Below are positions 30,621-44,352 of a stretch of 64,000 bases of DNA, piece by piece; positions within the stretch are counted from its first letter, which is position 1; every line of letters starts with the position of its first letter. The notes under the pieces are model-generated. The model searched no databases, was not told where the DNA came from, and saw nothing but the letters and a program-made list of their open reading frames with translations. The position numbers and the translations under genes are program-made. The stretch spans positions 1,086,903 to 1,150,902 of the forward strand of contig OY754990.1 of NCBI GenBank assembly GCA_963576475.1. Direction: 5' to 3'. The DNA is from Molanna angustata. Lineage: Eukaryota; Arthropoda; Insecta; Trichoptera; Molannidae.

Positions 30621-31035
30621 TACGAGACATGGAATACCAATCCTCTTTATTCCTTCCCCACTCCCCGCAATTCCTAAATATCCCCATTATCTATATCCCT
30701 AATTTTGAATTACTTATCTTGTTTATATTCTTTGTTATTATTATTTTTTTTTTTTTTGTTTTAAGCTGTATACTTTAATTTTAATTAAGTTTTTAACTCA
30801 CTCCACTGTATATGTTTTTTAAGCTAACTTGTCCTTTTTTTATATTACGCATGTTGTTTAATTAAGTTTTTAACTCACTCCACTGTATATGTTTTTTTAA
30901 ACTAACTTGTCCTTATTTTATATTACGCATGTTGTGGGAACTATTTTGGCAAATTACTGATATTTGTTATTGTTTTTGTTTATGGATTATAAATTGCTGT
31001 ATGTTTCCCCTTAAATTAAATAAATAAATAAATAA
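29046..31035 (+). mobile_element. 5'-truncated LINE inserted in the element A 3' LTR
   Basis: Absent from the other LTR, where the uninterrupted site reads TTAGCATAGATAATCGACAA (54777-54796). The insert ends in a TAAA-type repeat tail (about 31010-31035). One host G was lost at the junction and I could not define a longer target duplication. Its 3' UTR contains an imperfect tandem duplication of about 90 bp (30785-30930). Confidence 0.88.
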
Positions 31036-31040
31036 ATAAT

Positions 31041-31760
31041 CGACAACAACCTGAGGAGTCCTCTTCATCTATTACTATCCATAATAACTGTGATTTGCCT
31101 TTAAACTGCTCCTGCCCCAAACTACTTAGAGTTAGTAGTTATAAATATCTTGGCATAACAATTGACAGAAATCTTCGATGGACAACACATGTGGAGATAA
31201 CTGCGAAAAAAATTCGCCAACTGATATATGTTTTTAGGAATATAAGAGAAATTTTCGACCTAAATACGTTAAAAGTGTTGTATTATGCTCTTGGACAAAC
31301 GTCAGTCTCTTATGGGATTATAGGTTGGGGTGGTTTAGCTAAGACCAACCTATTTCCCATCTCAACCGCGCAAAAATCACTACTCCGGGTCATTTGTCGA
31401 AAACCTTTCAGATATCCATCAAATCAGCTTTTTTCGGAATTCAAGGTCTTTGATGTTAGACAACTCTATATTAGAACAATAGTCATTCAACTACATAAAA
31501 ACCCAGCAATATATAAACCACAATACACCCTTACTTTTAATACAAGAAATAGACATTTGCTGCAACCGACTCATACACAGACTACTTTTGCCCAGAGACA
31601 CTACACATTTTTAGCACCCAGAATGTATAATATGGTTATGTCTGATATCTTGGACTTAGTACAGCCGAGTGGGCATAATTTTGGAAAGCTGGTTACTGAT
31701 TGGTTGATTCGGAGAGGGAGGGAAGAGTCAGAGAGAGACTTGACGTTTGTCCTAAGATAA
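31041..31760 (+). mobile_element. LINE RT C-terminal fragment carried in the LTR (left copy)
   Basis: Encodes YKYLGITIDRNLRWTTHVEI, LKVLYYALGQTSVSYGIIGW and CRKPFRYPSNQLFSEFKVFD, ending DLTFVLR. It is the same family as 1345-2545. An untranslated tail and poly(A) (32130-32153) follow. It is duplicated at 54786-55510 with one residue changed (M to I). Confidence 0.8.
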
Positions 31761-33349
31761 TTTTAATATAATTTACAATCAAAATCTTTTTCATACACCC
31801 TTTTACACATATCCACACATGCAAACACATCCTCACATTAACGAAAACACAAAGACACCTAATAATTTTTTCATATACCTACAATTGTATTTTATATGTA
31901 CTTTTTTATATATTTTTATGACTTAAAATGAATACTTTTGTACTTTATTATTTGTATTTTTTATATTTTTTTGTGCCTTAGATGTTAAGAATTCACGTAG
32001 CTGAAATTTATGCTTACTTATTGCCTAGTATTACCTCAGAACAGGCTTTGCCTAGTGAGGTAATAAATTCCATTTATATATTTCATGAACAATATTTTAT
32101 ATTTTATTTTATATTGTATTATGGAAATTAATAAATAAAAAAAAAAAAAAAAAATTACCTCATAACTGTCATAATTTCCCCCCCCCCAACGCTTGGAGAA
32201 AATCAGACTCGAATTTTTCTTAGTTAGATAATTCATTTTCCTGCCCTTTGGCGCTATTCGCCCTCTGTATGTCGAGACGCGAAGCTTTTCCCTACACCCC
32301 TAGCTTCCTAATACCTCAGCTTACCGATCTGCATCAGAGTCCCGAACCAAAGCGCGAAAATATTCCCTACGGACCTAACTCACTTACTCTACTTCAATTA
32401 TCTTCTCGTTTATTATTATTCATTTAATATTCTCTCCTCGCGACAACTTCATCCCCTTTTGGACTTTCCTCGGCTTATTTTCTTCGTGCCATCTATAGAG
32501 TTTCGCGCGCTGTCTCTGACCTATGACAGTCGGTCGAGCAGAGCGCTTCCCGAAGCTGATCGAATTTTTCGCTAGATGTCTCCCCTAGTATTGAAACGAA
32601 AGCTCTCGTCTCCTCTGAGCGGCTGGCGTATATTTAAAATACCTATTTAAAACCACCTTATTATACTGATAATAACCCGAATGGAAAACTCCGCTGTCCG
32701 TAACCACCAACTTATTTTATTTTATTTAAGTCAGCTCAGACACAGGCATGAATGCCCAAATATTTCTGCGCATAATAGCTTATAGATTATATGGGAAGTA
32801 CATACGATCAGATAATCACCTATCACCTGATCTCGGATATGGGTTATATAAGAATTTTATAACCGTGCTGAGTAGGTGGCGAGGGAGAATTCCGGCGTTC
32901 GGTTCTCCCTGCCTACCCAAGGTAACGCAATGACCGTCATGGTATCGCCTGGTATTATTTACTTATTGTTAATTTCTATTTATTTACTAAAATCCTTTTT
33001 TCAAGTATCACAATAACCATTAACATGATATAACTTTCTACCGTAGTAAATAAAATTATAAGTTATACTATAATTAAAAAAAGTTAAAGTATGTCGTAAG
33101 TGTATACATTTATACCTATATTTTAATTTGTGGATTAGGCTACTCTACTAGGCTATGTAAGCCTGTCCCAGAGTAACGTTATATAAATCAGTCCTATTAT
33201 TTCAATTCGTCATGGTGTTAGTTATTTTTGTAAGATTTTGTGGTAGGTTGCAGTAATTTAGATGTGCGTATGTATGAAGTATGTATTTATTTTTGTGTTG
33301 TATGAAAAAAAATAATGCCAGAATAATTACAGTACCTACTGCTTTATAC

Positions 33350-33690
33350 CGTCGTAGGAAAATTTGTAGGTAATTTTGTAACAGAACGGTGTATGACAGA
33401 GTTCAGAATGAAGATACAAGGAAAGAAAGTAAGATACCGAAAGATGTAATTAACAGAATGAAAGTTAACACATTTAGATGGGTTGGCACGACCATGTAAA
33501 CGATATTTTTAAAGATGAAAGTGCAAGAAACGTGAACCACAGACGAACATGTCTCCGACGATGTATGAATGTTGCTGAGGCGATGAATGTGTGTCAAGGT
33601 AGAAAAATGCGGCGTTCGGTTCTCTTTGCCTACCCCGTGAGGGCCATGGCGTGCTGGTCTGTAAGTATGTACGTAGGTATGTATGTATAG
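33350..33690 (+). mobile_element. RTE-type LINE 3' fragment in the LTR (left copy)
   Basis: Reads NRTVYDRVQNED, then HDHVNDIFKDESARNVNHRR and RRSVLFAYPVRAMAC, then a GTATG-rich tail. It is the same lineage as 14038-14515, diverged. The second LTR carries it at about 57110-57440. Confidence 0.75.
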
Positions 33691-35337
33691 TTAAAAGTTA
33701 AAATTCGTCTGTGTATACATGCTAAGTCCTTTCTTTATTCGTATAATTTTCATAGTCCTAGAACGTCGCTATTTGGTCTCTCTTAAATCGAGGTCATTGT
33801 GAATATCCTGGGATATTATTCTAGGTATGCAGCTTGGTCGGACCGGGTCGTAGGTACCCGCGCGAAAAAAAATCGATACATGTAGGCATTCTGAGGATGA
33901 CTTAGATATTAAACCTTAGGGTCGTGATCTTTTCGACTGTAGTTTTTTTTCTTTTGTTTTTATATTTTCGTAGTGCGAAGAATAGGTTGATTTAAATTTC
34001 TATTTCTCTCGTTACTGGGTCTTAACCTTCTAGCGTTAGGTAATTATTACCGGGAGGTTTTTTTTATTTTATTCATGCTCTCATTTCTTTCCTGGGTTAT
34101 TTAATCATTCGATTCTTTATTTATTTATTTGTTTATCTGGCTGTTTATCCTCTGAAATGGTTGTCTACCACTTCCTACGTTTACTTATTTCTTCGTATCT
34201 CTTTTCTTGATTGCGTTAGTTATTTATTTACGTATTTATTCCCCTATACCTATCTGTAAATTTTCTTTCAGCAATCACTCTGTTGGTTTACTTACGTGTT
34301 TATTTCTACATTCACGTAATTGGCTTACTCCCCAGCTCATTATTTTTTTTTTGTTTACTGTTAAATATGTAGGACTTGTTTCCCGAAATTAAAATAATTA
34401 AATAAATAAATCAATTTTCCTGTTTTCTATCTCCTTTCGGTCCGCAACGATTCGACAGTGGGTAAGCCCTGGCTACCTCTACTTATATTTCCTTGTCTGG
34501 TCTCATTCAAATTTATGTGTCCTACCCTTAAGACTAAACCCGTGTCCGTGAACCTGATACCTTGGGGCGGTCTAGTGATCTAGTGACCGAACATCGTCTG
34601 GACCCATATGCGTTCCCACGAACTAGATTTGCAGGGCCACATCGCCGTCCGTCTAATTTCTGATTTATCGTATCCGTTAGAGCGGCTCGCGAAATCTGAC
34701 ACCTTTCTCCAACGGACATTCCAGTGGCGTAACTCTCTAACTACTTGGTCCTTTGATGTTGTTCAATACGAAACATCTCTGTGTTTTCTCAAACCAAAAA
34801 TAAAAATACCGAAAATATTTTTATTATTCACGGTGAGCTTGTCTGTTGATTTCTTATTTATGCCGCCAAATTATAACTTTTGGGTAATTAAATTATTTAC
34901 CGATTAATTATTTACTTATTATCATTTCGTTAATTATCATCCGACACTAATTAGCTATATCACATTCTATTGAATAGGATCCAGCGATTACTAGCAAATT
35001 TCTTCTGAAAGCATTTTCCTATGTCAGAAGCAATTTTTTTTCTTAAGACTTGTTCCCGCTTCTATTTTTCTGATTACCCAAAATATTTCGGTACGCCAAT
35101 GTTGCATTTCGATGTCTCGACCGTTGGCGTGTTCCCATGGACCAGCCAAGATATCCATATGTGTCAATTATAAGTTATTGCGTCCTGCCTGGCACTTCCT
35201 TGCGACCGACAAGGTTCTCCGAGGCTAAACCAACATACCACCTACGCAGGATTCTGCGAAATATGCACGTCTCTAGTGTCTGAGACCCGACGCGTGATTT
35301 TGTTCAAATACCTATCCATGTTGGATATATCAAACAA

Positions 35338-35350
35338 CCCCATCCTTCTT
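35338..35350 (-). promoter_or_regulatory. Element A polypurine tract
   Basis: The minus strand reads AAGAAGGATGGGG, ending five bases before the 3' LTR. This is the expected plus-strand primer for reverse transcription. Confidence 0.65.
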
Positions 35351-37331
35351 GAACCAAAATCACCGCGGCGTCCATTTACCCGTTTTCTCTGCCTTTCCTC
35401 CGTCTCCGGGGTTCGTTTTCCCGGAACCTTGCGTCCGCGACTCGTGACTTCGGTACCCCTGATGCAGATTTACTATTTAACCCCATTTCGGCTCCACTAC
35501 GGTCCTTTCCTCTCCTCTTAACTACCTCTACGCCTGCCTTCGCCTCGTACTCCGAGGTACGTCTCTGCGTGCGGCGCCAGCGGATACCCAATAGATCGAT
35601 TAATTACCTGCTGGACATACATCTCGTTCCCCCCGAGGTATTTCCCTGATCATTTCCCCTAAGTCTTCTTTTTTTTTCTTCACTAATCACCGCTTGTGCC
35701 TAGTTAACCCCACCGGTTGGAGATATACTCCGTGGGTGACCGTCCGGCCCACCCCGGCAAACTAGCTTGTCCGCAAGCCTATCGTCCTATATAAATAAAA
35801 ATATATAAATATATACCTATGTAATATTATAATATCGCGATTTATTCCGTTCCTTTCCTTTTCCTTCATATACGGCACTACAGGCCCTTCCATTCTCATT
35901 CCTTGGTACTATCTGAGGCGCCTTTAACATTTAGGCTCAAACCCCCTTAACATACCTATGCCTAAGTCTTGATAATTAATCCCTTCATGGGTTCGTTCCC
36001 CGACTAAAACCTCGCGATCTCCCTCCAGGAGAGAGATTGCACACGCAGATCGACCTCCTCCCGTTCCCGCATCTCACCTACTGAGTATTCGTCCTGACTT
36101 AACATATTTACGATACTTCGTGCCGATACCTAACGATTAACTTATAACCTGCTCCCGCGCACTTTACTACTGTATAATATAATAAGGTGGGTTGTCATCC
36201 CTCCCACTTATTGATTCCTGGTCTTCCTAACTCGTCTAACAACATAATATTTTACCTCGCACACTCTGCCTAATCCTATATAACTTTAAATTCGTCCTTT
36301 TCTTGGCCACTCAATTGATATCCATCGCCGATACAACGTCTGGCCTTGGGCGTTCGTATCGTATTTCTAAGCTATTTTGACATCATAGTTTTCTACTCTC
36401 GTCTTTTTCTGATCATTACCTGCTCTTACGTTCATGAAATATCTCCTCAAGACCTCAATTCGCGTTCCTTTCATGGCCCTTTTTCTAATATGCTGATCGG
36501 ATCGCTAGCTTAACGATCTAATTCTACCTTCTCAATTCCATGCAACGCTTTTCTCTTACTAATTCCTCAATCAATACTTATTATTCTTATATACCTATAC
36601 GCGTTATACATATTAAATCTTACATCGTTAGTGGCGGTTTAGCATAAACCCATTAACTTCACTTGTTCTTAGTTTATTTCTTTATTCCGCCGCACGTTAT
36701 AAAATTAAATTCAAAAAGACATTAATAACCTTAGTTTTTATACTATTCCACTCAATTTCACATATCGCATTACTCATAAGTATTCCTATGTTATCTTGTA
36801 AAATCTTCTTTAGGTATACTACCATACCTAAACTTATACGTTATTCGACTGATCAGTTATATTCTTCTCACTTATCGCCGGGGCAAACGCCTGATCAACA
36901 GCATTCCTCCCTCGGTTACCTATTTATACCTAATTCGATAATGCGCGTCCGCACTTAGATTATTGGTCGGCCAACATAATTACCTACTAATCTTCCTTAT
37001 GATTTCCTCATTACACCTCGCTCTTAAATTTCTTATACTACTTATCTTCTTCTTCCCAAGACACTTTATAAAAGAACTATTTTTTTATAGCCTATCGCTT
37101 ACGGCGATAGTTTATCTACCCCGCGTCTATCCTTGCGTTTAATCTTTGATTACTATATCTTCTACGCCTATACTGCTTACCGGTGCTCTAATACCTATTC
37201 GTCATTCATCTTATACTTTACGCCGATCCTTTTCTCGTGGCATATCAATAATTATCTGCTAGTTATCTGATCAGTTATCTACCGTCCTCGGAGGTAAACG
37301 CTTGATCACTGAGCGTTTAGCCTTCTACCTT

Positions 37332-37760
<429 letters not shown>

Positions 37761-38131
37761 ATTGCTTTAATAATATCTATTGCGTACACGCACCTGACAT
37801 ACCTGTTATTTGTATTAATTATCGTCCTTATTACTTCTCTAGTAGACCGCCTATGAGCTATACGCTTAGTAAATCTTATAAATATTATTTTCCCGTTGTA
37901 CCTAACTCTCAATTTCCTTACCGCTAAGTGCCTACCTCCTCGAAAGCATCTCATTACGTCATACGCGTTAATCCGCGTATACCTATCTATCCTTCCGAGA
38001 GGTCTCAACTCGCTCGTTTGCGATTAAACACTCCTTATACCTACCTATTTGCATATTCTAATACTGTATCGTTCGACTATCTACAAGTGGACATTTCTAC
38101 CTACCCATACCCATTTCACTGCCCTGTCTTA

Positions 38132-41100
38132 TCAACGCCGAATTACGACTCTTCGCATGTCATCTGCGTGTACCTTGGTCGGCTTACCTCGCCGATCTAT
38201 CCAATACGTGTGCCCTCGCCCAATGACAGTGAGAATGGTATAAGGACCACTCCATTTTGCGGCGAAACCGGCGTGGAAACCTCTTGCTGCGTCTGACTGT
38301 GGGTGTTCCCGAACCCATACTTTCTCACCTGGACCGAATGTCGATCCTTCCTCCCCTGGAGTCAGGTACCTTCCGCGGTACTCAGCTTGCTTTCTCACTA
38401 TTTCCTCATCAGCGGATCGCCTGTTTCTTGCTTCCGTCGCTGATGGTACGATATCTTCGTTGGAATGTACCAACCACTCTCCTGGTCGTGGTAGGTCGTA
38501 TCCTAGTAAAGCCTGGCTGGGGGTCACGCCGGTAGCCTCATTCTGTCTTCCTCGCAAAGCACCGAGTATTGTCGGCAAGACGACGTCCCACCTCGTATGA
38601 CTCCCCTCCTGCAAGTGAATCCTGAGAGCTTTCTTTATCTCTTGATTCCTTCGTTCAGCCGGATTGGCTCTGGGGTGATACGTGGCTGTGGTCCAGTGCA
38701 CGCACTGCCACCTCTCTATAGCATCGTTCCATGTCCTGTGCGTAAATTGTCGACCGTTGTCAGTTAATACTTACTTCGGGTACCCGTAACGGTTGAATAC
38801 TTCCGATTCAAGTACTGTCGTGAGTGAGGTGGCCTTACTGGATCGCATGGGAAAGGCTTCCACCCACTTAGTAAATAGGTCCGTGACCACTAATAAAACG
38901 GTTTCCCGCCGCGGAGGCTGGATACGGACCCATATAATCTACCGCTAATACTTCGAATGGTTTGGTTGCCCGGTGTCCTGTCTGATGGACTCGATGTAAG
39001 CCTGGTCGGGCTTTCGCCTGCATACACACGCCGCATGTCTTCACATGTCGTACGACATCCGCCTTCAGTCCTGTCCAGTAATATAGTCTCTGAATGGCGC
39101 GCGTAGTCTCTTTCGTACCTGGGTGACTAGCTACCGGGTCGTCGTGATATTTCGTTATTACTTCCGCTATCTTCGCGCGGGGTACTACTAGCTTCGACTC
39201 TCCGCCTTCCTGCTTCCTCCACAGAGTTGCACCTAATACTTCGTAGGCGGCTTGCAGGTTCCTTTCAAACCGACTTCGTGCTCGGCTCGGCCGCGCCTGC
39301 ACTCGCCGTATCCTTTGCATTTTTTGATTAATATCTGCATCTCTACGCTGGCTAACTCGGATGTCCTCTGCTAGAGCCCACGCTCCGGCCTCTTGTTCGT
39401 CTTCCTGGTGAGAACGCATCTCTTCCTCACGTTCCTCCTCTTCTTCGTGCTCTCTGCGACCTTCCTGATCTCTGCGCCCTTCCTGATCTCTGCGCCCTTC
39501 ATCATCTCTGCGCCCTCCTTCATTTCTGCGCCCTTCGTGATCACTGCGCCCTTCGTGATCTCTGCGCCCTTCGTCATTTCTGCGCCCTTCGTCATTTCTG
39601 CGCCCTCCTTCATCTCTGCGTCCTTCGTCATTTCTGCGCCCTTCGTCATTCCTGCGCCCTTCGTCATCTCTGCGCCTTTCGTCATTTCTGCGACCTTCGT
39701 CATTTCTGCGTCCTTCGTCATTTCTGCGCCCTCCTTCATTTCTGCGCCCTTCCTCGTTTCTGCGCCTTTCGTCATCTCTGCGCCCTTCCAGCGTTTCCAC
39801 TTCGCTAGCCATTGTACTCGCGATCGTTGCTGTCATGTCTTGGCCTCGGCCCCGGGCTACACATGGGTACATCATGTGGTCCTCCAGGTCGTCATTTACT
39901 GGGGAGGTTAACTCTTCCTGCGGGCTGCGTGACAGGGCGTCGGGCAGTTGGTTTAGCTTTCCCGGGCAATGTTCGATTACGAAGTCGAACTCTTGGAGTA
40001 ATAACGCCCACCTCATCAATTTAGCGTAATATTCCTTGTGTGTGTTTAGCCAAATTAGGCTTCTATTGTCCGTTCTCAAGCGAAAACGTCGCCCCTCTAG
40101 AAACGCCCGGTAACGTTTTATGGCCCATACTGCCGCGTACTCTTCTTGTTCATTACTATGCCAATTACGTTCGGTATTGGTAAATTTTGCACAACCGTAG
40201 GATATTATTTGTCGTTCTCCAGCTTCGTTTTCTTGATATAGGACGGCGGCGACTCCCATCTTGCTAGCATCCGTTTGTACAATGAATTCTTTAGTGAAAT
40301 CGTGAAGTCTGCTTAACGTCATTGGTTGCGATAAGATGTGTTTTAACCTCTCCATGGCTATCTGTGCGGCTCTAGTCCATTTAAACGTCCGACTTGTACT
40401 CAGTAAGTCGGTTAACGGCGAGGCGATCTCGGCGAAATTTGGTACGTATTCACGCAACCAGTTGCATATACCTAAAAAGGCTCGCAGCTGTTTACGCGTC
40501 TTTGGCGTCGTTGCCGATGATATTATTACGCCATGGGCCGGTTGAGGTTGATTTGCGCCCGCAGTTACTGTGTAATCGATTGATGGTAAGCCGAATTTGC
40601 ATTTCTCACCCGCGCATTTAAGTTCGTACTGCTGTAGTCGTTCTAATACCAACCGCAGGTGGGTCAGGTGTGACTCCCAATCAGGTGAGAAAATTATGAT
40701 ATCGTCGAGATACACTAAGCAGAATTGTCTTACGTAGTTAGCCAAAACTTCTTGCGACATCCTTTTTTGGAAAAGTCCCGGTGCTCCCTTCAGACCGAAC
40801 GGCATGACGCGAAACTGGTAGCATGCCCCATCAGGTGTGGTGAAGGCCGTCAACTTCTTTGATCGTTCTTCCATGGGCACTTGCCAGTACCCTCTAGCCA
40901 GGTCGATCGTGGTAAATACCCTTGCTGTACCAAGATCCTTCAGCGTCTCGTTTATGATAGGCAGGGTCGCCGGTTCGTCGATGGTAACTCCATTTAGTCG
41001 TCTATAATCCACGCAAAATCGGTACTCGTCCTTCCCTTTCTTAGACGCCATTACGACGGGAAAGCTGTATGGTGAATCGCTTTCTTCAATAACGCCATCG

Positions 41101-41579
41101 GCTAACATACCTTCTAATTGTTCGTATAGGGCGCGCTTCTTCACATCTGAGAGCCTATGTGGTGGTAGCTTGATAGGGTTGAAGTCCTTCAACTTTATTG
41201 CATATGGCGCCAGTGATGCTGGTCCTGCATATGGCGCAAATACTTCGTGAAAATCTTGTAATATTTTTAAAATGTTGTCTTTACGCGCGATGTCTATCAT
41301 ACTAATATCTGGGAAAGTCTCTATATTTATATCTTGTTGCGGTCGGTTTGGTAGAAAATGTATTGTTTTTCGTGACGGACAGCATATATGAAGACAGCCT
41401 CTGTGGAAGTCTGTCACTCCTTTGTGTTTAACGAGCCATTCATGACCAAGTATCACGTCTTCTCTTAGTCCTGGGACAATTAGGAAAGTATCTGTCAAGA
41501 CATGGGCGGCTGAGGTCCATGTAATATCTGCCTCCCCGCTAATCTTCATCTCCACACTCGAGTGTTCGAGTCTTACAAT
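38132..41579 (-). pseudogene. Element A pol: protease remnant, RT, RNase H, integrase (broken)
   Basis: The minus frame 41555-38868 encodes the end of an aspartic protease (REDVILGHEWLVKH), RT (CVDYRRLNGVT, MPFGLKGAPGLFQ, catalytic VYLDDIIIFS), RNase H (QTDASKMGVAAVLY, RTDNRSLIWL), a charged repeat region, then an integrase HHCC zinc-binding domain and the first catalytic Asp (LAVDYMGPYP). A frameshift near 38880 and an in-frame stop near 38768 (before VLTDNG) break the integrase. Its remainder, including ANPAERRNQEIKKA with the catalytic Glu, continues at 38701-38132. The N-terminal protease part with the DTG/DSG site is missing at the junction with element B. Ty3/gypsy order and motifs are clear. 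Confidence 0.9.
39445..39790 (-). repeat. 18-bp coding minisatellite in element A pol
   Basis: About 19 tandem units of a six-residue repeat of type GRRNDE, between RNase H and integrase. Units vary (NDE, DDE, DQE, NEG, DHE) but the frame is kept throughout, giving a mixed-charge Arg/Glu-rich linker. Confidence 0.9.
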
Positions 41580-43790
41580 TGTAGCGGGTGCAACCAGCCG
41601 AGTTGACCACCCACTTCAAGGAGTAGGGGGACGTCAGCCGGCTATTTAAGATCCTGCACATCACGTTCCCGTGGTTCAGTTTAACCAAGGCCAGCGGTAG
41701 ATCGTCACTCTGCTCGACTCACATTTCGATTCCGCGCATTCATCGATCTATTTTATTTAAATTATTTAATAGTCAATTATTGAAGTATATACCAATCTTG
41801 AATTATAATTAGAGTCAAACTATCAAATAAACACGTAAGTCAAATTCAAACTATTTTAATACCTGTCTGTAATATCAATTAATTTATATTTCATATGATA
41901 AATTTATAAATGTTTTATGGTGTGGCGTGGGTACCTCATTCTGCTGTGTAACGTTCTTTAATTAGCTTGCAACTAATTACCGAGTTACGCACGGCAGGAT
42001 CGAGTACACACGCGACATCATTTCGCGTTGGATTTGGGGAACAGGCGACAGGTTATCACCTAGTGCCTTTCTAGACCGGAGCACCCTTCTGTAAATAAAT
42101 AAATTAACATTAAAATCCAATTCCCAACCTAGCGCGAAAACTGGTGACCACCGAGCGTGCAGAACAGGTATATTTGTTGTGTAAAGATAATATTTGTAAA
42201 ATAGTGTGTAAAACTGGTAAAGCCCCATCTCTGTTGCAATTTTGTCGATTTAAATTTATATTGAGCACATGACATCAAATTTGTGATAATAATTTTTTTT
42301 GTGTAACAAACGATAATCTGTTATCAGGAACAAATTATAATATTCGTTCAATAACAATTATCTAGTCACCTTGCACATTCTAAACTCATACGACAGAGAT
42401 TAAAATTTTATTGAATAATAATTATTTCGGTTATTGGACCTGGTTAGACTGAACCCTACGCAGTAAAACATACGCAGTAATAGTATGTTATCCCTAATTG
42501 TTATAAACCATTAAAAAAAACACATTTATAACGTAATTATAAGTATTATAATTAGTTATATTGTCGTATTCAAAACTAAAATATCGAAACTGGTATTGAA
42601 TAAATATATGCTAAATAAATACCTACCAAAAATTGAAAAATATTTCCCTATGTTAATTGTAAAAATATATAATAATGTGTATTTTTTTTTTTTTTCATGA
42701 GCTAATACTACGCTAAAACGGACCAAAAAAACTACCAAACGGAGGTAAAATAACGGAAGGAATACCAAAAAAACTAAAGGAGATTTAAAAAAGATAAAAA
42801 TAAAGAACCTAAAGAAGCATGTATTATGCGCAAAAACAGCACGCATAAAAAGATAAGTAAAAACCACATTTTATTATTTAAAAAAGCCAAAGTAAATTCA
42901 TTTGCAGTAACATAAAATCATTGCAGAAATAAAAATAAAATATCTATCTAAAAATTCACGTAAAATCCTTATTTTTAAATACCTACAAGACAAATTATTA
43001 ACCTGTAAAGTAAATACGTAGGTAAATAAATTTTAGTATTATTGCTTAAAAATAACGCATAAATGTTACACGGAATGTAAAATAAAATTATTGTCTAAAA
43101 AATGTCACAAAAAAACTTGTTTACCATGACGCGCACATTTTTATCGCGATAATAAAAACATGTAACAAAATTAACCAAAAATATTATATTTAATATTATT
43201 TTGCGGTAGTAAAAATATATCCAAAAAAAAATATCCTGTAAAAAATTACAATAATAATATCTTCCCGAACATCAATCGGAATACATTATCTGATACCTAC
43301 TTATGAAATAGGTAGAATTCTATAGTGTAAATTTAAAATATGTAACCGAGGTAATAATAATAAAAATATTCTCCACGAAAAAAATCACGAAATCGAAGCT
43401 CGAAACGAAACATTAAAAATATTCGAAGTACATACAATAATCATATTCCATTGAGCGTACAGTGCCGTGCACATTTGAAACAAAAAATAAGAAAGATAAT
43501 AAATGTAAATGTAACAAAAATATTTATTTTAAAATAAAATAGAAATATTATATCGAATAATAATAAAGTACGAACGCAGTCATATTAACAAAAGTATAAA
43601 AAAACGAATATTAAATACGAAATCATAACATAATTTAATAATCTATAGAAATATCGAGTAAACATCATCGAAAAATATATTCCACTCCGCGATACTGTAC
43701 ACCGAGACAATACCGGGTACGTAGGCGTAAATACGAAATACCAAAATCTAACACCGCGACGAATCACGCATGAATCTAGGACTATTCGCC
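41580..43790 (+). repeat. Element B 5' LTR
   Basis: 2211 bp, AT-rich beyond its first 700 bp. The shared sequence with the 3' LTR ends at CTATTCGCC. It does not end in the usual CA, so the true end may be a few bases earlier. Confidence 0.85.
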
Positions 43791-44352
43791 ACCAACATTT
43801 GTTAGCCAGCGAAACGTAATATAATATATCTCATTGATAATATATACATAACTTGTACTTTTATTTCAGATTAAAAACGTTTAAACATTTATTCATTTTA
43901 AATTATTAAATCAAATATACATTTAAATTTAATAAAAAATTATATCCTATTTAAAAACAAAGCATTTAAATACTTTACGCTGAATATATTAAATAAAAAA
44001 TAAATTATTTTTTTAAATTTTTTTTTAAATATAGTTACCTAATCACAATAACAACAAACATATATACGTATAGGAACGTCCACAAACAAGAGACCTTATA
44101 AGCATCGAACAAAAATAAACTCTAAAAATATTTACAATTTAAAATTCATACAATTAAAACAAAGCAACTTCAATTATAATATACTGATAATATCATAATA
44201 AATAAAACACAAAAAATTATATTTTAGTTTAAAACAACTATAAAAATATTTTTATTTTTTATTTTTTTAAAAAAAATAGTTATAATATTTTTTTTTATTT
44301 TTATTTATATTTATAAACTGTAATACAACTTGAAGAATATAACTCACATCAA
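43791..44352 (+). other. Element B leader between 5' LTR and gag
   Basis: AT-rich 560-bp leader. I did not recognise a primer-binding site with confidence directly after the LTR. Confidence 0.6.

Larger units (their letters stand above)
27167..35332 (-). repeat. Element A 3' LTR (left copy)
   Basis: On the minus strand it starts TGATATATCC and ends GGTGTATTA. It matches 52906-59084 except for a 1989-bp net insertion at 29046-31035. It contains, in common with the other LTR, a cluster of GCCTC hairpins (27770-27903), a LINE fragment (about 28134-32155 with interruptions), a poly(A) run (32130-32153) and RTE fragments (32880-32950 and 33350-33690). Confidence 0.85.

Noticed and set aside
39393..39911. 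Plus-strand frame rich in SAPF repeats
   Set aside because: Antisense shadow of the 18-bp minisatellite in element A pol.
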